From an uncultured Flavobacteriales bacterium (GTDB lineage Bacteria > Bacteroidota > Bacteroidia > Flavobacteriales_D > Crocinitomicaceae): DNA of 35,626 nucleotides. Below the pieces are notes generated by a model. The model was not told where the DNA came from, did no database searches, and saw only the letters and a program-made list of their open reading frames with translations. The stretch covers positions 1-35,626 of the forward strand of contig CAJQJL010000005.1 in the NCBI GenBank assembly GCA_905478665.1, written 5' to 3'. Shown here in pieces: positions 8,801 to 16,263 of the stretch. How positions within the stretch are numbered: position 1 is the first letter of the stretch; each line of letters opens with the position of its first letter. The position numbers and the translations under genes were made by a program.

Positions 8801-8959
8801 TTCTGGATAGGTAGTTTGGATAAATGTTCTGAGTTCCTCTTCGATAACGACCTTTTTGAGATCACGCGAAAGTGATACGCCTTCTTGATAGGTATAACCC
8901 AATTCTTGAAGCCATTCGATGGCTGCGCGTTGGACGGTTATTTCGAGGAGGTTAGTCAT
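5849..8959 (-). CDS. hsdR: Type I restriction enzyme subunit R (HsdR)
   Basis: This is the translocase and nuclease subunit of a type I restriction enzyme. The N-terminal nuclease domain shows Asp135, Glu149 and Lys151 (ADLLVYV...VFEFKN), the PD-(D/E)XK set. The SF2 helicase core follows: Walker A TQGSGKS at 291-297, DEAH at 436-439, GFTGTP near 464, then VRDMWLTGFDAP and QAIARVNRVF. Total length 1036 is normal. Odd: residues 376-415 are a translated palindromic repeat pair inserted between TTIEKFR and the LSERTNVIVLADEAHR block (7726-7828), in frame, so the enzyme may still work. The start, 9 bp after the upstream gene, is supported by the near-copy of this 5' end at 10551-10604. Confidence 0.97.
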   Translation of the reverse strand: MTNLLEITVQRAAIEWLQELGYTYQEGVSLSRDLKKVVIEEELRTFIQTTYPELPETAVNEAVATFTQQTSLDLDYRNREFHLKLSNGIDVSWKDANGKEHAKHIYPINYAEPEKNTFVCSDEVTIIGKNKRRADLLVYVNGLPLIVFEFKNMFDRETGVAEAHNQIKHYIQDIPQLFDYNAVTVVSDGQEALHGMYSSSLKWFAPWKSIAGDDIEQNDDLQLETMIRGLFPKATLLNYIKNYIFHEDHNGMLIKKGAKYHQYWGILAAVKSSVENIKPNGDGRLGVIWHTQGSGKSISMAILTGILRQLPEMRNPTIVIQVDRNDLDQQLYESFVLCKDLVGDVHHATSTDGLRELLSSDGGGVVFTTIEKFRLKKSSPLIPLQRGKLEPTSIDDEETRTAPPLEGAGGRTDDSITDETVHPILSERTNVIVLADEAHRTQYGFKDGGYAQNIRRALPNASFLGFTGTPVDSKDSDTEMVFGPTIHAYDIKQAVEDGATVPIYYEPKMIPLNIKTEFTEELEEVAEGDENENKIVWAAIEDAAGSKDRVDRVAKEILTHFTNRCESLEGKAMVVGMSRRNCVKIYDALTALEGCPEVAVIMTGNISKDPIEWNPHIRTKESMEGIKKRFRTPEDPLKIVIVRDMWLTGFDAPCVHTMYIDKVMKGHNLMQAIARVNRVFEGKPSGLVVDFIGISGFLAEATKKYTTGGGEGKPTFDQDEAVELCLEQLATVKSLMGGFELDELNALSAGGKLLWSNGLVNDLLKSDEVTELFLKEEMKLADLVAMTKSSPEIWEIQEDVGVIQRIRQTVRKIKYPPGAGRQKADVIKDLISKSLEANSVVDLAKMYDLDKIDISIVDDQFQAMVKEKGSENIKVELLRRIINDELKVRSMKNIFKATTLKEELDRVLSNYHKNSLDSIAAIKHLLDIANEFRNEDKRLKELGLTEEELAFYDLLMSKGELINQKGPIQDLVHKVVDSVKKNLQIDWTKKEDAKAAIRLAVKKELKGKVPFSELDKILKEVVEQAEGQFKDWPLVG
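7726..7828. repeat. Inverted pair of G/C-rich palindromic elements inside hsdR
   Basis: Copy one is 7726-7757 and copy two is 7796-7828 in opposite orientation; each has the core CCCCCTCCAAAGGGGG (or its complement). The two copies can pair over about 30 bp around a 38-bp loop. The third copy in the window is in hsdM (16475-16508). The element is a multiple of three in effect and introduces no stop: it is translated as SSPLIPLQRGK, a linker, and TAPPLEGAGGR. Similar C5-T-T-T-GG-A-G5 palindromes are common intergenic repeats in Bacteroidota genomes, from memory. Confidence 0.85.
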
Positions 8960-8968
8960 GCGCCTTCA

Positions 8969-9358
8969 CTAATTAGAAAAATGCAACCAACCTCTTGCCA
9001 TTGCATCTTTTTTTAGGAGTTTCGCCTTACTCTTGCGTTGACCGTTTGATGTTAAGGTTGAAAAATCGATATAGGCATGTCCGTCAAAAGGGACGTTGTC
9101 TTCAGTTGCTGTGAGTGTTGCCGCATTTACTTCGCTAACGGATACCGCTAGAACTCCTGCGGACGGTAAATGTTCCGTAAAATGATCAAAAGCCGCCTTC
9201 GGTGAAAATTTATCTCCGTTGTATACCGACAACTGATCTTTGTCTTTTGCTGTTGGATTGAATGCAGCTGAAGTTGCCTCAAAGGCTTGCGAAGAAACTT
9301 CTGATTTTTGTATGAATGAAGGGTGAATTTGGCGGTTGAGTAGGGTTGTTAATTGCAT
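8969..9358 (-). CDS. Unknown protein of the restriction locus (129 aa)
   Basis: I recognise the overall pattern (LLNRQIHPSFIQ at the N-terminus, SVYNGDKFSPKAAFDHF in the middle, GWLHF at the end) as that of small uncharacterised proteins seen near hsdR genes, but no function is known to me. The start is placed at the internal Met giving MQLTTLLNRQIHPSF, because that ATG overlaps the stop of the upstream gene as TAATG; a start eight codons earlier (9382) would overlap by 25 bp. The mature length is then 129. It ends 9 bp before hsdR, so the pair with the 373-residue gene sits directly in front of hsdR. No TM or catalytic motif seen. Confidence 0.8.
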   Translation of the reverse strand: MQLTTLLNRQIHPSFIQKSEVSSQAFEATSAAFNPTAKDKDQLSVYNGDKFSPKAAFDHFTEHLPSAGVLAVSVSEVNAATLTATEDNVPFDGHAYIDFSTLTSNGQRKSKAKLLKKDAMARGWLHFSN

Positions 9359-10479
9359 TAGATCATATTTTGTGCTATCCAAGAATTAATTTCTGTCCAA
9401 CCCCCTGTTTCGTTTAAATCAAGTTCTTTCGATACTTCTTCTTCATTGCTAAATGTTAAGGCATGAAAATCTGTTCGCCTATTTTCTGGATCTATCGTTA
9501 ATGAGAGATCGTGTGAATCGTTTGACCACTCCAATTGCACTTTTCCTTCTACGGTTGGATAGACATTCGGATTGGGCAAATCATTGGAGTAATGAGCATT
9601 GAACAGTTGCAGCAATTGCGTTAGTTCTTCCTTTTTATAGGCTTTTCCATCGCCGTAATACCATCCATCTTTCAGAGAAGAAATGTGTTCCAAGCGCACT
9701 TCAATATCGCCGGCGTCTAATAAATCAATATGTTCTACGGTATTTATCATACTCATGTTGTTTGAAGCATTAAATTGTGCGACAGCTTTCATTTTTACGT
9801 AACTCCCTGCTTCAAATTGGTCAAATGCTTTGTAAATAGCTTCTTTGTGTTCTGGTTGAACTGAAATACCGCTAATTTTTACACTATGATTTTGAATTGA
9901 AAAAGTTTGTTTCGCCTTGTTTAATTCTGTGATCTGAACAACTACCATTGTGGTTTCAGTATACTCTGCATTTTGATTGGCAGATAACAAAATCCGACGA
10001 CGTGTTTGTTTGTTGAGCGTAGCTTTATGGCTTGTTGACGTGGGGTTAAACTCAATAGCCTCATCGTCTAACAGGTTCTTTCCTATCCTATTAAAGTAGC
10101 TGATAAAGCGTGGTGCAAGCTCAACCGCCTCTTCTTTTTCTGCATGCGCCACAGCAGTTACAAAGGTTTCCTTTGCTTGTTCAAAATAGGTTAAGGTTGG
10201 GTCTGAGGCTGCAAACAAACTATTTGCCGTAAGAATAGACGCCAAGACAAACCCTGGAATGGTACTTCCTTCTTCTATCGTTGCCAAATTTAAGGAGATC
10301 CCATCTGTGAAGCCTCTAGGAACTCTCTGCCTGTCTGGATGTGCATCCAAATACTTTTGCTTTGCCAATTCAATGATTAATTCTTCCAAGGCAGCGAAAT
10401 CGCTGAGCAACTCCACAGGCAAGGTGTGCGTGTCGAAACGCTTTCCTGTTAGTCGTGGTTGAAAAAATAATTCGCTCAT
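9358..10479 (-). CDS. Unknown protein of the restriction locus (373 aa)
   Basis: The 373-residue soluble protein starts MSELFFQPRLTGKRFDTHTL and has no signal peptide or TM segment. A helical N-terminal half (to about residue 165) contains GFTDGISLNLATIEEGSTIPG; a beta-rich C-terminal half follows (TTMVVVQITELNKAKQTFSI, VKMKAVAQFNAS). No known catalytic motif is seen. Its TAA overlaps the ATG of the 129-residue gene by one base (TAATG), so the products are made together and probably act as a pair. The 127-bp gap upstream is the only sizeable gap in the hsd run apart from that after hsdR, and holds the hsdR 5' stub; a separate promoter there is possible. Confidence 0.8.
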   Translation of the reverse strand: MSELFFQPRLTGKRFDTHTLPVELLSDFAALEELIIELAKQKYLDAHPDRQRVPRGFTDGISLNLATIEEGSTIPGFVLASILTANSLFAASDPTLTYFEQAKETFVTAVAHAEKEEAVELAPRFISYFNRIGKNLLDDEAIEFNPTSTSHKATLNKQTRRRILLSANQNAEYTETTMVVVQITELNKAKQTFSIQNHSVKISGISVQPEHKEAIYKAFDQFEAGSYVKMKAVAQFNASNNMSMINTVEHIDLLDAGDIEVRLEHISSLKDGWYYGDGKAYKKEELTQLLQLFNAHYSNDLPNPNVYPTVEGKVQLEWSNDSHDLSLTIDPENRRTDFHALTFSNEEEVSKELDLNETGGWTEINSWIAQNMI

Positions 10480-10550
10480 TTAGATTGGGTTACTTAAATG
10501 TAGTACGAATTTATAACAATTCCGTTACAATTTTTGTTAAGATTGGGGTA

Positions 10551-10604
10551 TTGAAACCGTTGGATGGCTGAGGATTGGACGGTTGTTTCGAGGAGGTTAG
10601 ACAC
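10551..10604 (-). pseudogene. Decayed duplicate of the hsdR 5' end
   Basis: Read on the minus strand from a GTG at 10604, this stretch encodes SNLLETTVQSSAIQRFQ, which aligns with the HsdR N-terminus TNLLEITVQRAAIEWLQ. At DNA level TTTCGAGGAGGTTAG (plus strand) is identical in both places and TGGACGGTT and GATGGCTG are also shared. Similarity ends near 10551; the frame stops near 10499. The stub begins 2 bp after the stop of the 245-residue gene, just where hsdR would be expected in a compact operon, so the pair 9358-10479/8969-9358 now lies between the stub and the real hsdR. Confidence 0.8.
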
Positions 10605-10606
10605 AG

Positions 10607-11344
10607 CTATTCTTTTATTATGAACGATAAAAACTTAATCCCTATTTCAGTAGCAATATAGTGTGATGAGCCCTGACTTCCCAGTTGATTCTTTTTAGGA
10701 ATGGGTTTTATCAGTCCGAATGAAGCCAATTCAAGCATGTAAAACTCAAGTTCACTCTTTTTTTCTTGTGAGGTGTACGCCTTTAGCGTTTTATCGAAAT
10801 TCCCTTTTTTCGCCTTCTCACCGTATTTCTTGATAAAGGCTTCGATGATTTCTGTTCCTTTGTGTGCACCAACACCATAAAGAAAGTCCTCATTTTGCGC
10901 CATTTCTTTCAGAAGGACAATTTGAATTTCATTTACCTTATCCAACAAGTCCACAAACTTCACAAACATCAAATCTTCTGATTTCGTTTTAAACTTCAAG
11001 AGAAGAATATCTCTAAAACGGTTCTTTTTAAAGTCAGAAGTTGTGTTCTGAATATTTTGCAGAACACGATTCAAGATGTCGCTAAATGATTCATTTTTTA
11101 AATCTTCTAAGGAGAAATCGTCGCCATATTCAGCAAGAATTTTCTTTATCAAATCATCGACAAAATCGACAGTTCTTTTTGTTTTTTGTTCAGCCTCGTA
11201 GTTCAGCAAGTCCTCAACAATTCCACCTCCTGGGAATAATTGAAGAATATATTTACGCGTCAAGTCAGAAACGTAATTCATATTATCTTTCCTATCTGAG
11301 TTTTTTTCAAACTCATCTCCAGAATATTTTATGAGATCTGTCAT
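10607..11344 (-). CDS. Unknown protein coupled to hsdS (245 aa)
   Basis: The 245-residue protein is rich in Lys and Glu, largely helical by composition, with no signal peptide or TM segment. It starts MTDLIKYSGDEFEKN; a LFPGGGIVEDLLNYEAEQKT segment lies near residue 36, and the C-terminus (ELEFYMLELASFGLIKPI, then SHYIATEIGIKFLSFI) resembles a small winged-helix-like unit. Its ATG overlaps the hsdS stop (ATGA), so it is translated with the specificity subunit. I do not recognise the family. It could modulate HsdS or be an independent defence or anti-toxin element. Confidence 0.75.
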   Translation of the reverse strand: MTDLIKYSGDEFEKNSDRKDNMNYVSDLTRKYILQLFPGGGIVEDLLNYEAEQKTKRTVDFVDDLIKKILAEYGDDFSLEDLKNESFSDILNRVLQNIQNTTSDFKKNRFRDILLLKFKTKSEDLMFVKFVDLLDKVNEIQIVLLKEMAQNEDFLYGVGAHKGTEIIEAFIKKYGEKAKKGNFDKTLKAYTSQEKKSELEFYMLELASFGLIKPIPKKNQLGSQGSSHYIATEIGIKFLSFIIKE

Positions 11345-12555
11345 ACCTTTGAAATTAATTGCTCTACATCTTTTACCCGTACTTCTCCACTGATGAGCTT
11401 GGGGAGGAGTGAGTCTCGGAGGGTTGTGAGGGTTTGGTTTTCGATTGTGTTCGCTCTTATTTGTTTAAACCAAGGCTCAACTATTTCAGTAAATGAATCG
11501 AATACGTCAGTTGTAGGTTTTGCCATTTCATAAGATAAAAATGGATCATTCTGAACACGTTGACGTCCTGAAGTGCCAACCATGGTTGAGATTGAAAAAT
11601 CTCTAAACTTTCGATATCTAGCCAAACAATAAACCCAGTATTTCGATACTTCATCTTTAGCTCTCATAACTAGATACTCAGTTGATCCAAATGCAATCTC
11701 TTGACCAATTAAGAAATCAACAAAAGCTGTTTTACCATTCTCCAGACAAGGTGTTATTCTTGCAAATAGGGTATCACCATTTTGAAACTTTGCTCCCCCT
11801 TTAAATTCCTTGGTCGCAATTTCCGAAACAGACAAAACATGGATTGGTAAAGCTTTCATTTCTACAAAAGGAGCTACAGTACCTTTTGGCAAACTTAATC
11901 GCGGGTTTAAATGGATGAACTCACTTAAATCTTTCACCTCCCAACCTTCAGGAATTAAGCCCAATTCAGATTCTACAAACTCTCCATCTTTAAACGGACC
12001 AAAATCTACAAACCAATGTTTGTAGAGTGCCATTGCCATTTCTTCTAGCGTTTTGTTTTGTTGGAGATTGAGTTCTATTTTGTCGTCTAGGGCAGAGAGG
12101 ATTGAGGCTATACATTCTGATTCATCCGGCTCGCAAGAAATCACTTTATAATTTTCTAAATCATTCCTACTTAAATTTGGAAATGTCGAGCCTGTACATA
12201 ATGACAACATTCTATCCAAATGGTAATCAATCAAATATTTGACATATTTAGTGGAGTATCCATTTTTGCCTCTAAATGCACCTATTCCACGTCCAATCGC
12301 ATAAGGTTGATCTCCGAAGTTCATTCTGCCAGTTGTTGAACCTCGTACACAGAATAAAAGGTCTCCAATTTTTGATATTTTTCTAGGATCAATAGTGAAT
12401 TGAGTAGGCGTCGGGTACGAGTATCCAAACTCAGTTGGTCCATTTAATAGTGGTATACCATCACCATCATTATTTGTTGTTTCTCCCTTCGGAGACTGTC
12501 CCATTATTATTTCTGATAACTCCGAGAGTTTATATGTTTTCCAGTTTTTCGGCAT
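11341..12555 (-). CDS. hsdS: Type I restriction specificity subunit (HsdS)
   Basis: This 404-residue protein has the standard HsdS layout: target recognition domain 1 (about 1-150), helical conserved region 1 (ILSALDDKIELNLQQNKTLE, about 157-190), recognition domain 2 (about 205-360, from GLIPEGWEVKDLSEF), and conserved region 2 (NQTLTTLRDSLLPKLISGEV near the end). It defines the bipartite DNA target read by both methylation and restriction. The start ATG immediately follows the stop of the KAP fusion gene (TAA then ATG, no gap) and its stop overlaps the next gene by 4 nt. The target sequence cannot be predicted from reading alone. Confidence 0.96.
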   Translation of the reverse strand: MPKNWKTYKLSELSEIIMGQSPKGETTNNDGDGIPLLNGPTEFGYSYPTPTQFTIDPRKISKIGDLLFCVRGSTTGRMNFGDQPYAIGRGIGAFRGKNGYSTKYVKYLIDYHLDRMLSLCTGSTFPNLSRNDLENYKVISCEPDESECIASILSALDDKIELNLQQNKTLEEMAMALYKHWFVDFGPFKDGEFVESELGLIPEGWEVKDLSEFIHLNPRLSLPKGTVAPFVEMKALPIHVLSVSEIATKEFKGGAKFQNGDTLFARITPCLENGKTAFVDFLIGQEIAFGSTEYLVMRAKDEVSKYWVYCLARYRKFRDFSISTMVGTSGRQRVQNDPFLSYEMAKPTTDVFDSFTEIVEPWFKQIRANTIENQTLTTLRDSLLPKLISGEVRVKDVEQLISKV

Positions 12556-15500
12556 TTAGTATAATTCTGCGAATGTAAAACGTTTGATAAACTTATTGTG
12601 CTTCCTTAAGCTATTACAATCAATAGCCTGAATATAACGGGAAGCTCTAGTTTCGGACAAGCGAACGTCCAATTCATGTTTTAATTTATTCAGGTGATCG
12701 TTTTTACTCTCACTATAGAGATCAATTACATCTGCCAGTTGCAGGAACGATTCAAACTTACGTTCCTTATTATCCTCAGATTCTATTCTTCCATGAAGAT
12801 AAGGTATCAATTCTTTAAATGGTCCTAGTGGTAAGGCTAGTAGGAACATAATTTGAGCAAAATCGCTCGTCCTCGTACCGTTACTTTCAATAGTTAATCC
12901 CTCATGCGCACGTACAATTTGATACACATTCACAAATCGTTTAATAGCACGAGGGTTGTTCCCTATCACTTCTGAAAGTTCTTGCATCAATTCTACCTCC
13001 TCTGGCATTAATTGCAATTGCTCTTTGATATCTTGTTCATCATCATTAACGGAATCTTCCACCATATCTTGAGAGGTTTCATCTTCAACAACTCTAGACA
13101 GAACTGTTTTTCCTTCAGGTGATACCGATCTTGCACCTTGCAATACTTCCTCGATGTCCTCATCCTCATATTTTATATTGGACTTCGTCAAATTGAACAA
13201 CATTGATTTCACTTCTTTATCTTCCGCTTGTTGGAGGTGAAATGGAATTTGAAATATCTTTTCCAGATAATTTGCTGCTTCAATTGGTTTCGCACCTTCA
13301 GTCCCAACAGAAGAATCTCCGAATTGTAACTTATACTTTTTAAGTAGTGCATTCTTCACCCATCGTGGATCAACACCAACAACTACAACAAAAAGTGGAA
13401 ATGCCATAAGTAGGTTTACGGCTTCCAATACTTGAACTACACGTTCTTCTGGACACCGATCAAGATCATCTACATACAAAACAATTCTTTGAAGCTTATT
13501 CTTTGAATATTCTTTAAATAGTGTCTCATTATTTAATTCAGACTTGGCGTCTGTGAATAAAGTGCTTAATACTTCAAAATCATGTCGTATTGTCGAAATT
13601 ATTCCGAGATGTTTCTGGTAATCTTCACTGGCTGCACGCTTCTCTATGAAAGAATACAATGTCTGCGTTGATAAACCATGCTCCAATTTGAATTCCAATT
13701 CTTTGACCTCTTTATCAAGGTCATACATACGCTGGTCAATACTTGCAATTTCTTCCGAACTTCTTCGAATGGTAATTTCGAGAGCTTCCTTTTTCTGTTT
13801 GTATGTAAACTTTGCATTTTCAACCTTTTGATCAAATGTTTTTTTCACATTCCAAAGTTCTCCCACAATAGGCTTAATCTTTTCATATACTTTCTTATAC
13901 CCAGACACAATAGGTGTAATAATTGCAATTGCTGAAAGGCCAAACTGAGCAAAGAGGATGAATTTATCAGCGACAAACTCCGTTAACGAAGTCATAAATA
14001 GTGGAGCACACAAAACGATAATGGTTATTCCTACTCCAAACAACAACCAATTCCTCTGCCTTCTATCCTGAATTATTTCGTTTACGTACGTCCCTGTTCT
14101 ATTCAAGTGCTGTATCGCCAACTCTGGATTCTCTCGGTATTTTTCGGGAATCAACTCGTCGATATCTGCATTCAATTTTTCAATGGTTTCATTACCTTTC
14201 AAAGCTTTGTCAACTTCACTTTTGAGGTCATACGATTTTAAGACTGGTTCTAATATGTTATCAAGCGTTTGATTCTTTATTTCTTCTATTTCTTCATCCA
14301 GCTTACCTTGCAGATCTTTTCTATCATTGTCCAATGTATCGATTTCATTCTCGATTGAACTTTTCCTTTCTTCATACGCCTCTCTTTCTTCCCTAATAAC
14401 CTGAAGCTTTTCGCTAAAAATTTTCTCAATTTGCTCCTTTTCACCCTTCGCTTTTGTATGATCACTTATGTACTCATGGAGGCCTTCAAAAATCTTAGTA
14501 ACGAAGCTCGCCCACAAATTAGCATCCATATAGGACCAGGCATTGAAATGTATATGCGCAATCCCATTACAATAATCAGAAGTCTCATCTTGATGATTTG
14601 AATACGTTTCAATTTTTGCCTTAAGTTTCTTCATAAAGAAACTTTTTCCCATTCCCCATTTACCAAATAAACCTATCGCCAAAGGTGGAGAGAATTTATC
14701 TGCTGCTATAACTTTTGCAAAAGCTTCAACATCTTTATTAATGCTTAAATAATCTTCCCCATCCTCAATGTCAGCAGCGTAGTTTGCGATTTTTGATTCT
14801 TGGATATAGCTTTTTTCCTTTGAAACTTCATCATCTTGAGAATTGGAAAGCATCAAAATATCTTTGTACTGCTCACCAGTTAGTTTAACCAAATCGGCAA
14901 CTGGGTTATTCAAAAGCTCAGAATTACTCATTGATGGTAACTCGCTAATAACATCCCAAGGAACACGAGTTTCTAGGATTTTTTTAGTTTCAAGAACGAG
15001 TTCTCCTCCATATTCATCATCAATAGCTTTTGTAACTCTGAATATATTTAATGCAGAATTCGTTTCTCTTCCTTGATAGCCAATTACTGCATCATCCACA
15101 TTAACAGAAAAGAAATTCTCATAAATACTTCTACGACCGTTGTTTCCACTTGACCCAATTACATGAGTATCACCAGCTTTCAAAAGTTGCAATTCAATTG
15201 CTGGAGAATTATTATTGTAGAACCAGTACGACATATCAGGTTTTTCTGTAATGTACTGTTCCTTTTTCTGTTCTATTGTTGGAGTATCCTTTTCAAGGAG
15301 TTCGTCAATTTTATTGACTAAATCTTTACTTATTTCTTCTTCTAAATCTTCGATAGTCCCAAATAGTCTAGGGTAATCATCGAGTATACGAAGTAAAAAT
15401 TCATCATAATGCTGTAGCGTTAATTGCTGATAGGTTCGTCGAAACTTACCTAAAACCGGAAAGTCAATATGACTGTCAAATAAATTCCAATTCACATGAA

Positions 15501-16263
15501 GATCATGCCCGTTGTGCCAATTGTGAAAGACTACACCAACTCCTTTAACTCTTAAAATACTTTCACCGCCTTGCGTAAAGGTCGATTTTAAAAATACTAA
15601 ATCTCCTTTTTTTGTTGAGTTAATCGCATTCTCGTCACCATATTCCTTCCCGTTCTGCCAACTATTTTCTTCAATAAATCTTGGTATTTGATCTCCATTG
15701 TGCCATGTATGTCCTGCCAGCCAGATTTTACGTTTACCAAGAGCTTTTGAAATATCAATAGGATGTCTTTCGGGATTTTCATCGGAATCAAGCTTTGCAT
15801 CAAGATGTACAAAAGGCATTCCCAGATTACTACTAAAATCCCGATTATTCATCAACCAATCAATAGAAGTCGTTATATAGATCGATAATTGAGGGTTATT
15901 ATCGACAAAAGCATATACCTCTTGCAAAAAAGCTGCATTCTTTACTCTATTTATATTGTCAAAACATATACTAACTCCTGGATCTTCAAGGTCGATTGGC
16001 ACTGATTCGACAATAGAAGATATATACTCATCAAGTTTAATATCCGTCTTGATTGTGTATAAATCAAGTAGAAGCCCTCGTTTATAGTATTTATGTAACT
16101 CTTTGACCAAGGCCGTTTTTCCAGAACCCCAGTCGCCAACAATAAAGGCCCTTCTTTCGTGGTTTGCAATGGCATCAACAGGAACTATTTGATCATATTT
16201 TTGATCAAACAAATCCGTATCACGGCCTACAAATTTTACTTTTCTACCCTTAAATCCTTTCAA
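12556..16263 (-). CDS. P-loop NTPase / EVE-like x2 / KAP NTPase fusion protein
   Basis: A 1235-residue protein between hsdM and hsdS. Domains in order: a P-loop NTPase (Walker A GDWGSGKT at 43-50; SICFDNI near 98-104 as Walker B-like); a domain at about 178-260 (KIWLAGHTWHNGDQIPRFIE, GDLVFLKSTFT, VKGVGVVF, HVNW) and a second at about 343-470 (SYWFYNNNS, YENFFSVNVDDAVIGYQ, LVKLTGEQY), both like the EVE/PUA-type modules in front of McrB-type AAA proteins; then a KAP NTPase with Walker A GLFGKWGMGKS at 531-541, coiled coil, two TM segments (about 738-758 and 768-788) and Walker B IVLYVDDLDRCPEE at 927-940. The start is TTG at 16263, overlapping hsdM by 14 bp; no usable ATG lies before the first Walker A. 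EVE folds often read modified bases; that role here is inference. Confidence 0.85.
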   Translation of the reverse strand: MKGFKGRKVKFVGRDTDLFDQKYDQIVPVDAIANHERRAFIVGDWGSGKTALVKELHKYYKRGLLLDLYTIKTDIKLDEYISSIVESVPIDLEDPGVSICFDNINRVKNAAFLQEVYAFVDNNPQLSIYITTSIDWLMNNRDFSSNLGMPFVHLDAKLDSDENPERHPIDISKALGKRKIWLAGHTWHNGDQIPRFIEENSWQNGKEYGDENAINSTKKGDLVFLKSTFTQGGESILRVKGVGVVFHNWHNGHDLHVNWNLFDSHIDFPVLGKFRRTYQQLTLQHYDEFLLRILDDYPRLFGTIEDLEEEISKDLVNKIDELLEKDTPTIEQKKEQYITEKPDMSYWFYNNNSPAIELQLLKAGDTHVIGSSGNNGRRSIYENFFSVNVDDAVIGYQGRETNSALNIFRVTKAIDDEYGGELVLETKKILETRVPWDVISELPSMSNSELLNNPVADLVKLTGEQYKDILMLSNSQDDEVSKEKSYIQESKIANYAADIEDGEDYLSINKDVEAFAKVIAADKFSPPLAIGLFGKWGMGKSFFMKKLKAKIETYSNHQDETSDYCNGIAHIHFNAWSYMDANLWASFVTKIFEGLHEYISDHTKAKGEKEQIEKIFSEKLQVIREEREAYEERKSSIENEIDTLDNDRKDLQGKLDEEIEEIKNQTLDNILEPVLKSYDLKSEVDKALKGNETIEKLNADIDELIPEKYRENPELAIQHLNRTGTYVNEIIQDRRQRNWLLFGVGITIIVLCAPLFMTSLTEFVADKFILFAQFGLSAIAIITPIVSGYKKVYEKIKPIVGELWNVKKTFDQKVENAKFTYKQKKEALEITIRRSSEEIASIDQRMYDLDKEVKELEFKLEHGLSTQTLYSFIEKRAASEDYQKHLGIISTIRHDFEVLSTLFTDAKSELNNETLFKEYSKNKLQRIVLYVDDLDRCPEERVVQVLEAVNLLMAFPLFVVVVGVDPRWVKNALLKKYKLQFGDSSVGTEGAKPIEAANYLEKIFQIPFHLQQAEDKEVKSMLFNLTKSNIKYEDEDIEEVLQGARSVSPEGKTVLSRVVEDETSQDMVEDSVNDDEQDIKEQLQLMPEEVELMQELSEVIGNNPRAIKRFVNVYQIVRAHEGLTIESNGTRTSDFAQIMFLLALPLGPFKELIPYLHGRIESEDNKERKFESFLQLADVIDLYSESKNDHLNKLKHELDVRLSETRASRYIQAIDCNSLRKHNKFIKRFTFAELY

